DNA of 64,000 nucleotides, taken from the NCBI RefSeq assembly GCF_016863135.1, contig NZ_BOOH01000019.1, positions 488,019-552,018 of the forward strand, in the 5' to 3' direction. Within the stretch, counting starts at the first letter, position 1. Every line of letters begins with the position of its first letter. Below are positions 11,749-19,557 of the stretch, in pieces. The position numbers and the translations under genes are program-made. A model generated the notes under the pieces. The model searched no databases and was not told where the DNA came from. It worked only from the letters and a program-made list of their open reading frames with translations. Source of the DNA: Planobispora longispora (lineage in GTDB: Bacteria > Actinomycetota > Actinomycetes > Streptosporangiales > Streptosporangiaceae).

Positions 11749-13070
11749 CGGTCGACACCTCCCATGACCGGGTCGATCGAGGCCACGGCGGAGATGACGT
11801 CGGCGACCATGCCGCCCTCACACGTCGCCGGTACGGCCTGCAGGTTCGTGAAGGACGGGTCGCGGAAGTGCACGCGGTACGGCTTGGTGCCGCCGTCGCT
11901 GACCACGTGGGCGCCGAGCTCGCCGCGGGGGCCCTCGACGCTCGCGTACGCCTGGCCGGCCGGGACCCGGAAGCCCTCGGTCACCAGCTTGAAGTGGTGG
12001 ATCAGCGCTTCCATCGAGCTGCCCATGATGTGCGCGATGTGGTCGGGCGAGTTGCCGAAGCCGTCGGGGCCGAGCGCGAGCTGCGAGGGCCAGCCGATCT
12101 TCTTGTCGTCCACCATCACGCGGCCGCCCTTGAGCGGGCCGGACAGCCGGTCGAGGGCCTGCTCAATGATCTTGAGCGACTCCTCCATCTCGGCGACCCG
12201 GACCAGGTAGCGGCCGTAGACGTCGCCGGTCTTCTCGGTCGGGACGTCGAAGTCGTAGGTCTCGTATCCGCAGTACGGCTGCGACTTGCGCAGGTCCCAC
12301 GGCAGACCCGCGGCCCGCAGCATCGGGCCGGTGATGCCCAGCGCCATGCAGCCGGTCAGGTCGAGGTAGGCGACGTCCTTGGTGCGGGCCAGGTAGACCG
12401 GGTTCGCGTCGAGCATCTTGCGCATGTCCTTGATGCGCTTCGGCATGATCTTCAGCAGCTCGGCGACCTTGTCCACGGCGCCGGCCGGCAGGTCGACGGA
12501 GACGCCGCCGGGCCGGACGTAGGCCATGTTCATCCGCAGGCCGGTGATGTACTCCATCACGTCGAGCACCATCTCGCGCTCGCGGGACCCGAAGAGGAAC
12601 GGCGTGGTCGCGCCCAGCTCCATGCCGAAGGTGCCGATGGCCACCATGTGCGAGGAGATGCGGGTGAGCTCCATCGTCAGCACGCGGATCGCCTGGGCCC
12701 GCTCGGGGATCTGCTCGGTGATGCCCAGCAGCTTCTCCACGGCCATGCAGTAGGCGGTCTCGTTGAAGATCGGCGAGAGGTAGTCCATCCGGGTGACCAG
12801 CGTGGTCCCCTGGGTCCACGTGCGGTACTCGCAGGTCTTCTCGATGCCGGTGTGCAGGTAGCCGATGACCGTCCGGGCCTCGGTGACCGTCTCGCCGTCG
12901 AGGTTGAGGATCAGGCGGAGCACGCCGTGCGTGGACGGGTGCTGCGGGCCCATGTTGACGACGAGCTGCTCGTCCTGCTGGCCGCTGAGCGTGGCGACCA
13001 GCTCGGTCCAGTCGTTGCCCGAGACGGTGTAGACCTTGCCCTCGGTGGCCTCCTCATAAGGCGCACTCAC
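11745..13070 (-). CDS. nuoD: NADH-quinone oxidoreductase subunit D (49 kDa)
   Basis: Hydrogenase-large-subunit-like quinone-site subunit, 441 residues. The N-terminal signature [14 protein letters not shown] and the later [12 protein letters not shown] identify it. The start used is GTG at 13070, in GTGA overlap with the nuoC stop; the longer open frame upstream is the shadow of nuoC. NuoC and NuoD are separate genes here, unlike the E. coli fusion. The conserved His and Tyr of the quinone pocket lie in this subunit in known structures. Confidence 0.96.
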   Translation of the reverse strand: MSAPYEEATEGKVYTVSGNDWTELVATLSGQQDEQLVVNMGPQHPSTHGVLRLILNLDGETVTEARTVIGYLHTGIEKTCEYRTWTQGTTLVTRMDYLSPIFNETAYCMAVEKLLGITEQIPERAQAIRVLTMELTRISSHMVAIGTFGMELGATTPFLFGSREREMVLDVMEYITGLRMNMAYVRPGGVSVDLPAGAVDKVAELLKIMPKRIKDMRKMLDANPVYLARTKDVAYLDLTGCMALGITGPMLRAAGLPWDLRKSQPYCGYETYDFDVPTEKTGDVYGRYLVRVAEMEESLKIIEQALDRLSGPLKGGRVMVDDKKIGWPSQLALGPDGFGNSPDHIAHIMGSSMEALIHHFKLVTEGFRVPAGQAYASVEGPRGELGAHVVSDGGTKPYRVHFRDPSFTNLQAVPATCEGGMVADVISAVASIDPVMGGVDR

Positions 13071-13756
13071 TTGTAGGACCTCCTCTGGTCCGGCGGGGGA
13101 ATCTCGGCTCCGCGGTACTCGACCGGGATGCCACCGAGCGGGTAGTCCTTGCGCTGCGGGTGGCCGTCCCAGTCGTCGGGCATCATGATGCGGGTCAGCG
13201 CCGGGTGCCCGTCGAAGACGATCCCGAAGAAGTCCCAGGTCTCCCGCTCGTGCCAGTCGTGCGTCGGGTAGAGCGACACGCTCGACGGGATGTGCGGGTC
13301 GGCGTCGGGGCAGGACGCCTCGACGCGCAGCCGCCGGTTGTGCGTGATCGAGCACAGGTGGTAGACCGCGTGCAGCTCCTCGCCCTCCAGATGGGGGTAG
13401 TGCACGCCGGAGACGCCCAGGGAGAGCTCGAAGCGGAGCGCGGGGTCGTCGCGCAGGTGCCGGAGGACCTCCAGCAGGCGCTCGCGCTTGACGTGGAAGG
13501 TCAGCTCCCCGCGGTCCACGACCACGCGCTCGACCGCGTCGGCGAGGTCGCCGCCGAGCGCGCGCTCCAGCTCGTCCGCGACGGCGTCGAAGTAGCCGCC
13601 GTAGGGGCGGGGGGTCGACAGCCGGGGCGCCCGCCGTACGACCAGGCGGCCGTAACCGGAGGTGTCACCGGAGTCCTGGGCGCCGAACATGCCCATGCGG
13701 GCGATCGGCTCCTGTGGCACTTCGGGCAGGTTGTCGGGTTCGTTCGGGTTGCTCAT
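13067..13756 (-). CDS. nuoC: NADH-quinone oxidoreductase subunit C (30 kDa)
   Basis: Peripheral-arm scaffold subunit, 229 residues from ATG at 13756, which overlaps the nuoB stop (ATGA). The family signature region [21 protein letters not shown] is followed by [15 protein letters not shown] near the C-terminus. The N-terminal 45 residues are a variable, actinobacterial-type extension. It binds NuoD and carries no cofactor in known complexes. Confidence 0.95.
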   Translation of the reverse strand: MSNPNEPDNLPEVPQEPIARMGMFGAQDSGDTSGYGRLVVRRAPRLSTPRPYGGYFDAVADELERALGGDLADAVERVVVDRGELTFHVKRERLLEVLRHLRDDPALRFELSLGVSGVHYPHLEGEELHAVYHLCSITHNRRLRVEASCPDADPHIPSSVSLYPTHDWHERETWDFFGIVFDGHPALTRIMMPDDWDGHPQRKDYPLGGIPVEYRGAEIPPPDQRRSYK

Positions 13757-14304
13757 TTGGCCGTTCCCTGGTCGATCAGCGGCAGGGTCCGAAGCGCCTG
13801 CAGTTCGAGCTCGTCGATCTGCTTGGCGCGGTGCGCGCCGAACTTCATGTTCTGGATCTTGTCGTGCAGCTTGACGATCGAGTCGATGAGCATCTCGGGC
13901 CGCGGCGGGCAGCCCGGCAGGTAGATGTCGACGGGAACGACGTGGTCCACGCCCTGCACGATCGCGTAGTTGTTGAACATGCCCCCGCTGGAGGCGCAGA
14001 CCCCCATGGCGATGACCCACTTGGGCTCGGCCATCTGGTCGTAGATCTGACGCAGGACCGGGGCCATCTTCTGGGACAGCCGGCCCGCGACGATCATCAG
14101 GTCGGCCTGGCGCGGAGACGCCGAGGCACGCTCCATGCCGAAGCGCGCCAGGTCGTGCTTGGGACCGCCGGTCGACATCAGCTCGATCGCGCAGCAGGCC
14201 AGACCGAAGGTCGCCGGCCAGACCGAGTTCTTACGCGCCCAGCCGGCCACCTGCTCGACCGTGCTCAGCAGGAAACCGCTCGGGAGTTTCTCTTCAAGTC
14301 CCAT
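13753..14304 (-). CDS. nuoB: NADH-quinone oxidoreductase subunit B (cluster N2)
   Basis: PSST-type subunit, 183 residues, carrying terminal cluster N2 next to the quinone. Motifs are CCAIELM with the tandem cysteines, CASSGGMF, and [10 protein letters not shown]. The ATG at 14304 is four bases beyond the nuoA stop. The product packs against NuoD and NuoH. Confidence 0.96.
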   Translation of the reverse strand: MGLEEKLPSGFLLSTVEQVAGWARKNSVWPATFGLACCAIELMSTGGPKHDLARFGMERASASPRQADLMIVAGRLSQKMAPVLRQIYDQMAEPKWVIAMGVCASSGGMFNNYAIVQGVDHVVPVDIYLPGCPPRPEMLIDSIVKLHDKIQNMKFGAHRAKQIDELELQALRTLPLIDQGTAK

Positions 14305-14308
14305 AGTC

Positions 14309-14668
14309 CTAATCCCAGTCCAGACCCTTGCGGCGCCACACGTACGCGTAGGCCACGAGCACGGTGACGATGAACAGCACCATCTCGACCAGCCCGAACA
14401 GCCCGAGCTGGTCGAAGGCGACCGCCCACGGGTAGAGGAAGATGATCTCGATGTCGAACACGATGAAGAGCATCGCGGTGATCATGTACTTCAGCGGGAA
14501 GCGGCCACCGCCGACCGGCTGGGGGGTGGGCTCGATGCCGCATTCATAGGCGTCGAGCTTGGCGCGGTTCCAGCGCTTGGGACCGGTGAAGGGTGCGATC
14601 GTCACCGAGAAGATCGCGAATCCCGCCGCGAGAACGGCGAGCACCAGGATGGGTGCGTACAGCTCCAT
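14309..14668 (-). CDS. nuoA: NADH-quinone oxidoreductase subunit A
   Basis: First gene of the operon; three-helix membrane subunit of 119 residues. The hallmark segment [26 protein letters not shown] bridges helices 1 and 2 (described here by its central YECG motif), and [12 protein letters not shown] holds conserved acidic residues. ATG at 14668 follows a strong GGAGG ribosome site. Upstream lies a promoter-like region with a degenerate Rex-type site. Confidence 0.96.
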   Translation of the reverse strand: MELYAPILVLAVLAAGFAIFSVTIAPFTGPKRWNRAKLDAYECGIEPTPQPVGGGRFPLKYMITAMLFIVFDIEIIFLYPWAVAFDQLGLFGLVEMVLFIVTVLVAYAYVWRRKGLDWD

Positions 14669-14717
14669 CGCTACGCCTCCTCTCCCATCTCCACGCGCGC
14701 CGGCGCGTAGCTCGTCA

Positions 14718-14740
14718 CAGTGGTGTGTTTCACAAGTCTA
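14718..14740 (-). promoter_or_regulatory. Candidate nuoA promoter with degenerate Rex operator
   Basis: On the minus strand a TAGACT -10-like hexamer (14735-14740) is followed directly by a sequence with the geometry GTG-N8-CAC at 14720-14733. One half-site, TTCACAA at 14729-14735, matches the Rex consensus fully; the other matches only its GTG core. The position just downstream of the -10 would suit repression. Rex control of the nuo operon is established in Streptomyces coelicolor; binding here is inferred. Confidence 0.4.
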
Positions 14741-14789
14741 GGCAGGGCGATCATCTCGGCTCGCTCCGGGTTCCACGTGTTTTGTGAGG

Positions 14790-16067
14790 TCATGCCGGTG
14801 GCGCGACCTTGGACAGAGCGTTGATGATCCTGTCCGACACGTCGCCTCGTCGGTCGGTGAGATTAGCAAGGAGCTTCAACGCGAACCGCATTAGACCGGG
14901 ATGCGGCAGCGCGTGCCGGGTGGCGAAGTTCATGACGCCGCGGCGTCCGATGAGCTCCACGAACCCCCTGCCGAGCGTGAAGTATCCGCCGTAGGCGTCC
15001 TTCAGGATCTGCGGATAGGCCCGCAGAACCCGCTCCCGCTGGGCCGCGGTGGTCCTGCCCAGCGCCTGCACGATGGTCTCGGCCGCGATGTGGCCGGTCT
15101 CCATCGCATACGCGATGCCTTCCCCGTTGAAGGGGTTGATCATTCCTCCCGCGTCGCCGACCAGCACCAGTCCGCGCGTGTAGTGCGGCTGGCGGTTGAA
15201 GGCCATCGGCAGCGCGGCGCCCCGGATCGGGGCGGTCATGTTCTCCTCGGTGTAGCCCCACTCGGCGGGCATGTTCTTGACCCAACGTTTGAGCAGGTCA
15301 CGGTAGTCCATGCCCTTGAAGGACTCGCTGGTGTTCAGCAGGCCCAGGCCCACGTTGGAGGTGCCGTCGCCGACGCCGAAGATCCAGCCGTAGCCGGGCA
15401 TCAGCTGGTCGCCGTCCCACAGCTCCAGCCAGGTCTCCAGATAGTCGTCGTCGTGCCGGGGACTGGTGAAGTAGGTCCGCACGGCGACGCCCATCGGGCG
15501 GTCCTCGCGCTTGTGCAGTCCCATCGCCAGCGACATCCGGGTGGAGTTGCCGTCGGCCGCCACCACCAGCCGGGACCGGTAGGCGACCTCCTCGCCGTCC
15601 TTCCTCGCCGTCACGCCCACGACGTGGCCGCTGCGCTCGTCGAGGATCGGGCCGGTGACGTTGACGCCCTGCAGCAGGCGGACCCCGGCGCGCACCGCGT
15701 TGGCGGCCAGGATCTCGTCGAAGTCCTGGCGGGTGCGGACCAGGCCGAAGTCGGGGTAGCTGGCCAGCTCCGGCCAGTCCAACTCGAACCGGAGGCCTCC
15801 GCCGACGACGCGCAGGCCCTTGTTCCTGACCCAGCCGGGAGCGTCGATGTCGACGCCCATGGCGATGAGCTGCTTGACCGCGCGGGGGGTCAGCCCGTCG
15901 CCGCAGACCTTCTCGCGGGGGAATGTGGTCTTCTCGAGCAGCAGGACGGTGAGCCCGGCCTGTGCGAGGTGAAAAGCGGTTGTCGAACCGGCGGGCCCGG
16001 CGCCGACGACGATGACGTCGGCGTCAGCCTCAGCGACACTCCGCTGTGGGGCGGCTGGCACGGTCAC
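14790..16067 (-). CDS. menJ: Geranylgeranyl reductase family flavoprotein, probable menaquinone side-chain reductase
   Basis: FAD-dependent oxidoreductase, 425 residues. The N-terminal dinucleotide motif VIVVGAGPAGSTTAFHLA (residues ~18-35) is followed by the family's FPREKVCGDGLTPRAV, and GDAGGMINPFNGEGIAYAME near residue 300 is the second FAD motif. In M. tuberculosis a homologue (MenJ, Rv0561c) saturates one isoprene unit of menaquinone-9. The neighbours nuoA-N and menG support the same job, but archaeal-type lipid or chlorophyll reductases share the fold, so the substrate is inferred. Start GTG at 16067; a perfect Rex-type palindrome lies 58 bases upstream. Confidence 0.85.
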   Translation of the reverse strand: MTVPAAPQRSVAEADADVIVVGAGPAGSTTAFHLAQAGLTVLLLEKTTFPREKVCGDGLTPRAVKQLIAMGVDIDAPGWVRNKGLRVVGGGLRFELDWPELASYPDFGLVRTRQDFDEILAANAVRAGVRLLQGVNVTGPILDERSGHVVGVTARKDGEEVAYRSRLVVAADGNSTRMSLAMGLHKREDRPMGVAVRTYFTSPRHDDDYLETWLELWDGDQLMPGYGWIFGVGDGTSNVGLGLLNTSESFKGMDYRDLLKRWVKNMPAEWGYTEENMTAPIRGAALPMAFNRQPHYTRGLVLVGDAGGMINPFNGEGIAYAMETGHIAAETIVQALGRTTAAQRERVLRAYPQILKDAYGGYFTLGRGFVELIGRRGVMNFATRHALPHPGLMRFALKLLANLTDRRGDVSDRIINALSKVAPPA

Positions 16068-16124
16068 GGGACCTGTCCTGTCCTACATGCTTCGACGGCC
16101 TCGGGGTAAGGGGCCTCTCGTTCC

Positions 16125-16144
16125 TTTGTGAAGGACTTCACAAA
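16125..16144. promoter_or_regulatory. Rex operator (ROP) upstream of menJ
   Basis: The sequence TTTGTGAAGGACTTCACAAA is a perfect 8-4-8 inverted repeat and matches the Rex operator consensus TTGTGAANNNNTTCACAA. It sits in the menJ upstream region, 58 bases before the GTG start, and no other gene start is near enough to share it on the other strand. Rex dissociates at high NADH/NAD+, so menJ would be induced under reducing conditions. Confidence 0.8.
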
Positions 16145-16282
16145 CTTGTCGGCCCGCAGTCTAACGCTTCCTGGGGGCCCGATGTCAGGCGGGTTCGACG
16201 ATCACGTGGATCCTCGCCCCGTGACGTCGCCTGACCCCCGTCCTCCCGGCCGCTGCCCCGGCCGCGTACGGGAAAACCCCCG

Positions 16283-16300
16283 GGGCCGCACCGGCGGCCC
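16283..16300 (-). terminator. Hairpin terminator after the DUF397 gene
   Basis: GGGCCGC (16283-16289), a four-base loop and GCGGCCC (16294-16300) form a perfect 7-bp stem 30 bases beyond the stop of the DUF397 gene. In the minus direction it is followed by GGGGGTTTT, a short T run, which fits a weak intrinsic terminator. The stretch 16145-16282 between this and the Rex site holds no convincing gene. Confidence 0.45.
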
Positions 16301-16331
16301 GCCGCGGGGCATCGCCCGGTTTCCGGGCCCC

Positions 16332-16538
16332 TCAGGCGCCGAACCCACCGTTCCGCACGCCGGCCAGGAAGTCCTGCCACTCACCCGGCGTGAAGGTCAG
16401 CATCGGCCCGGAACGGTCCTTGGAGTCGCGGACGAACACCGGCCCGCCCGGGGGGCGGGCGACCTCCACACACTCGGTGGAGACAGTGCTGAGGCTGCTC
16501 TTCGTCCAGGAGAGGTCATCCGGGTTGTACAGAGTCAC
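16332..16538 (-). CDS. DUF397 domain protein
   Basis: Small protein of 68 residues from GTG at 16538, matching the DUF397 pattern: an N-terminal WTKSSLS motif, then CVEVARPPGG, VFVRDSKD and a C-terminal W-x-x-FL. DUF397 proteins (BldB relatives) are usually encoded next to Scr1-like XRE/DUF5753 regulators, and such a gene lies 162 bases upstream. The pair is thought to act in developmental or stress regulation, possibly antitoxin-like; the molecular role is unproven. The ribosome site is weak, and an open frame continues upstream to 16676 with non-conserved sequence, so the start is uncertain. Confidence 0.8.
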   Translation of the reverse strand: MTLYNPDDLSWTKSSLSTVSTECVEVARPPGGPVFVRDSKDRSGPMLTFTPGEWQDFLAGVRNGGFGA

Positions 16539-16700
16539 GTGGTGTCCATGAGCGCTCGGAGCCTCTCGGCAAGATCCGGTACGGGAAACCCTTCCGTTGT
16601 ACCGGAGCCGGCACTCAGGAGTGATCCGATCAAGGACAGGCACAGTAACGAATGCGCAACGTGTCGGCCGCTTCATGCGCGCGCGCCGCCATTCCCCGAT

Positions 16701-17573
16701 TCACCGCGCTTCCCGGGCGATCAGCTCCGACGACTCCTCGGGGGAGAGCGCCTTCTCCAGCATCTGCTGGAACAGCCAGCCGAAGGCGAAGGTGGACTCC
16801 TCGTCCTCCACGAACGTGCTGTCCATCGCATTCTCCAGGTACACGATGTCGCCGTGCAGCCTGCCCAGCCCCTCCCTTTCCGGGAACCGCAGCAGGACGA
16901 AGCTGTGGGGCATCGCCCCGTGGTCGACGTCGAGCGGGAGCACCCGGATCTCGACGTTGGGGCGGGCCGCGACCGCCGTGAGGTGCCGCAGTTGCTCCCG
17001 CATCACCTCTTCGGCGCCGAACCGCCGGAAGAACGCCGATTCATCGATCACCGCGGTGACGTTCAGATGAGGCTCCTCGTCCAGTAGACGCTGCCTCCGC
17101 ATACGGACCTGGGCGAGCTTCGCGACCTTCCCCGGAAGCAGGTTCTTGAAAGGCGTGGGCGCGGGCGGCCCTATCGTCGCCTTCGCATACGCGGGGGTCT
17201 GCAGAAGGCCCGGAATCACGAGGCTCTGCCAGGTGAACACCGACTGCGCCCCGGCCTCCAGGCCGATGTAGGCGGCATACGACCCCAACAGCACGTCCGC
17301 GTGGTCCTCCCACCAGCCGCGCTGCTCGGATTCGAGGGAGAGCGTCAACAGGGTGTCTCGCCATTCGGAGGACGTCCCGTAATGTTCCGCCAGCGCCACG
17401 ACGTCGTCTTTCTGCGCCCCGACCTGAGCGTTCTCCATCCGGGAGAGCTTCGAGGTGGACCAGCCCAGGGCCTTGGCCACCTGGCCGCCGGTGAGACGGG
17501 CATCCTCGCGGAGTCGGCGCAACTCCGCGGCGAGTCGGCGCCGGCTGACGGTGGGGCTGACTTCGCGCGCCAC
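16701..17573 (-). CDS. XRE-family regulator with DUF5753 (Scr1-type)
   Basis: 290-residue protein. Residues ~12-70 form an XRE helix-turn-helix (GGQVAKALGWSTSKLSRMEN); residues ~95-280 are the DUF5753/Scr1 domain, with IPGLLQTPAYAKA and ALRHLT/NVEIRVLP-type segments typical of the family. GTG start at 17573 has AGGAG eight bases upstream. With the downstream DUF397 gene it forms the common actinomycete XRE-DUF397 module, numerous in Streptomyces and Nonomuraea genomes. It probably binds its own upstream region, where GTAAT-C/G-CCCC-type direct repeats occur. Regulatory targets are unknown. Confidence 0.85.
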   Translation of the reverse strand: MAREVSPTVSRRRLAAELRRLREDARLTGGQVAKALGWSTSKLSRMENAQVGAQKDDVVALAEHYGTSSEWRDTLLTLSLESEQRGWWEDHADVLLGSYAAYIGLEAGAQSVFTWQSLVIPGLLQTPAYAKATIGPPAPTPFKNLLPGKVAKLAQVRMRRQRLLDEEPHLNVTAVIDESAFFRRFGAEEVMREQLRHLTAVAARPNVEIRVLPLDVDHGAMPHSFVLLRFPEREGLGRLHGDIVYLENAMDSTFVEDEESTFAFGWLFQQMLEKALSPEESSELIAREAR

Positions 17574-17939
17574 TCAGCTCTCCTCACGAACGTCATCAAG
17601 TGGTACCCGAACCGCAAAGTTCACAACCCTCACTTACCAGGTTGAAACAACTTCCATCGGGCATCTCTCAAGTAATCCCCCCGGGAATTGCATCGCACAT
17701 CCCGCCGGGACATCCTCACAGTAATGCCCCGGACAGATGCGAGAGGTGCGCATGGCTGAGAAGGGCCAAGAATCTTCCGCCTCGGAAACGGCGCGCCCGC
17801 CGCGCGGCCGGGGGCCGCCCGCACCGGGCCCACCCGAAGACGATCATCCACGCGAACGGGCGGATGGCTGCGACCCATCCGCCCGGAAGTCCCGCAGTCC
17901 CCTCAACCTCATCAGCGACGGGAACAGGAGCCGTGGAAC
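17574..17939. other. Divergent regulatory region without a confident gene
   Basis: 366 bases between the XRE gene and the first plus-strand candidate. It is less GC-rich than its flanks near 17600-17720. Two imperfect direct repeats, GTAATCCCCCCGG at 17672 and GTAATGCCCCGG at 17721, lie 49 bases apart and could be XRE operators. A plus-strand frame opens at ATG 17752 with AGAGG upstream and stays open into the TraB-like gene, but its translation is Pro/Arg-rich with no recognisable domain, so I do not call it. Confidence 0.4.
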
Positions 17940-18086
17940 ATGTCCAACGCTACTCCCTCGCCACGCCCCCGCAAGGGGCCGGGCGAACGCATCATCGAAA
18001 GAGCAGACTCGAAGGTCCGGGACAGGGACGGCAGACCCGCCGTGGCCACGGCCGGATCGCCCGGCCCGGGAGGACTCCGTGGTTAG
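17940..18086 (+). CDS. Possible 48-residue basic protein
   Basis: ATG at 17940 with AGGAG nine bases upstream opens a 48-codon frame whose TAG (18084-18086) overlaps the GTG start of the next gene by eight bases. The product begins MSNATPSPRPRKGPGERIIER and is rich in Arg, Lys and Pro. About 70% of its codons end in G or C, less than the backbone genes. No family is recognised. The coupling to the downstream gene is the main support; it could also be a leader frame without a function of its own. Confidence 0.35.
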   Translation: MSNATPSPRPRKGPGERIIERADSKVRDRDGRPAVATAGSPGPGGLRG

Positions 18087-18591
18087 CGAGCTGCCCGGGT
18101 GGCCGGGGCGCACCCGGCACCACTTCCGCATCCCCCGGGCGTCGGGCCCGCCGGCCTGGCTCGGGCGGATCATCCGGTGGCGCGTGGAGCTCGCCGCCGG
18201 CTCGGCCGTCACCGCCGTGGTGCCGACGCTGGCCGAGCGGCCCGCCTGGCTCGCCGCCTACCTGCTGCCCCTCGTGGCGGGGGTCGGTTACCCGCCGGCC
18301 CGCCGGGCGGTCGCGGACCAGCTCCACGCCCTGGTCGTCAGGCACCGTTTCCAGGGATTGTGCCTGAAGACCCCGCTGCGGACGCCGCAGGGCCGCCTGC
18401 CGCTGGTGGCGGGGACGATCCCGTACGGCGACGGCCGGCTGGAGATGTACATCTGGTGCAGGTCCGGGATGAGCACCGAGCTCTTCGACGACTATCTCCC
18501 GGAGATCAAGGTCGCCTGCTTCGCCACCGAGGCGGCCGTCCGCCCCCACCATCGCTGGGGGCACATCGTCGTCCTGGAACTGCGGCGGTAG
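18079..18591 (+). CDS. Orphan membrane domain resembling the N-terminus of TraB/FtsK-like conjugal translocases
   Basis: 170 residues from GTG at 18079, preceded by GGGAGG five bases upstream. One or two hydrophobic helices occupy about residues 35-75 (ELAAGSAVTAVVPTL and AYLLPLVAGVGYPPA). The rest, with TPLRTPQGRLPLV, CRSGMSTELFDDYLPEIKVACF and HHRWGHIVVLELRR, resembles the region that precedes the ATPase in actinomycete FtsK/SpoIIIE-type plasmid transfer proteins. No Walker motifs follow: the gene stops and the next 160 bases hold only hairpins. It may be a truncated relic of an integrative element or a stand-alone adaptor. The resemblance is from memory and needs a profile search. Confidence 0.65.
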   Translation: MVSELPGWPGRTRHHFRIPRASGPPAWLGRIIRWRVELAAGSAVTAVVPTLAERPAWLAAYLLPLVAGVGYPPARRAVADQLHALVVRHRFQGLCLKTPLRTPQGRLPLVAGTIPYGDGRLEMYIWCRSGMSTELFDDYLPEIKVACFATEAAVRPHHRWGHIVVLELRR

Positions 18592-18621
18592 CCGCGCCCG
18601 GGGCGAGGATCGGGAGGGCGG

Positions 18622-18643
18622 CCCGGAGCAACGGCGCTCCGGG
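18622..18643. terminator. Convergent hairpin between the TraB-like gene and menG
   Basis: CCCGGAGC (18622-18629), a six-base loop and GCTCCGGG (18636-18643) form a perfect 8-bp stem 30 bases after the plus-strand stop. A second stem, GCGGGGG/CCCCCGC at 18662-18685, follows. Both face convergent genes, so they probably end transcription from both sides, without T tracts as is usual in this group. Confidence 0.5.
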
Positions 18644-18712
18644 TCGTGACGCGGGCGTACCGCGGGGGCACGCCCGCACCCCCGCCCGGCGGGTCAGGCC
18701 CCGGCTTTCAGG

Positions 18713-18780
18713 CGCGGCGCGTCAGGACACGGGCTCGTAGACGCGGCGCGTCAGGACGCGGGCTTGTAGGCGCGGTGCAG
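18713..18780. repeat. 29-bp tandem repeat overlapping the menG 3' end
   Basis: Two 29-base units (18713-18741 and 18742-18770) differ at only a few positions and each contains the core CGCGGCGCGTCAGGAC; a third partial unit begins at 18771. The second unit covers the last codons and stop of menG, so the upstream unit looks like a duplicated menG tail lying outside the gene. Replication slippage is the simplest explanation. Confidence 0.75.
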
Positions 18781-19479
18781 GGCGACGATGCCGAGCGAGA
18801 GGTTGCGCCAGGCGACTTTCTTCCACCCGGACCGCTGGATGACGCGCGCGAACTCGGCCTGCCCCGGCCACGCCTTGATCGACTCGGCGAGGTACTCGTA
18901 GGAGTCGGGGTTGGAGCTGACGAGCCTGGCCATGACGGGGATCATGCTGACCAGGTACCGGCTGTAGACGAAGTCGAAGGACCCGATCACCGGCCGGGAG
19001 AACTCGCAGACCACCAGGCGGCCCCCGGGCTTGGTCACCCGGAGCATCTCCCGCAGCGCCTGCTCGGTGTCGTTGACGTTGCGGATGGCGAAGGAGATCG
19101 TCACCGCGTCGAAGCTGTCGTCGGCGAACGGCAGCCGCAACGCGTCTCCCGCGACGAAGGTGAGCCCGTTCACGCCCCCGCCGGACAGACCCGAGCCGCC
19201 GAGCCGCTCGACACCGGTCCGGAGCATGCCCAGGGAGAAGTCCGAGGCGATCGCCCGGGCGCCGAGCGCGGTGAACGCCTCCGTCGAGGTGCCGGTGCCC
19301 GCGCCCAGGTCGAGCACGAGCTCGCCGGGGCCCGCGTCGACCGCGGCGGCGGTGGCCTTGCGCCAGAACCGGTCCTGCCCCAGGGACATCAGGTCGTTCA
19401 TCAGGTCGTAGCGCCGGGCCGTGCGATCGAACATCGAGGCGACCTCGTGCGGTTGCTTGTCCAGCGAAGCGCGCGTCAT
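18751..19479 (-). CDS. menG: Demethylmenaquinone methyltransferase
   Basis: SAM-dependent C-methyltransferase making menaquinone from demethylmenaquinone, 242 residues from ATG at 19479 ([18 protein letters not shown]). UbiE/MenG signatures are present: [18 protein letters not shown] near the N-terminus, the SAM motif [16 protein letters not shown], and the [17 protein letters not shown] strand late. A longer upstream frame overlaps the divergent beta-propeller gene and is not protein-like. With menJ it supplies the quinone for the complex I encoded next door. Confidence 0.95.
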   Translation of the reverse strand: MTRASLDKQPHEVASMFDRTARRYDLMNDLMSLGQDRFWRKATAAAVDAGPGELVLDLGAGTGTSTEAFTALGARAIASDFSLGMLRTGVERLGGSGLSGGGVNGLTFVAGDALRLPFADDSFDAVTISFAIRNVNDTEQALREMLRVTKPGGRLVVCEFSRPVIGSFDFVYSRYLVSMIPVMARLVSSNPDSYEYLAESIKAWPGQAEFARVIQRSGWKKVAWRNLSLGIVALHRAYKPAS

Positions 19480-19557
19480 GGGGACAAGCCTATGGCCGCC
19501 CGGACAATCCACGGAAAGTAGCGGCGTGGTGACGAAGAGTCTGCTAGGACTTGGTGA

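Noticed and set aside
14776..14792. TTTTGTGAGG near the menJ stop as a second Rex site
   Set aside because: Only one half-site is present; the expected CACAA partner at the right spacing is missing.
16138..16380. Minus-strand 80-codon frame between menJ and the DUF397 gene
   Set aside because: It spans the Rex operator and the terminator hairpin and encodes an Arg/Gly-rich non-protein-like product.
17752..18078. Plus-strand frame from ATG 17752 in frame with the TraB-like gene
   Set aside because: The translation is Pro/Arg-rich without domains, and the GTG at 18079 has a better ribosome site; kept only as an alternative start.
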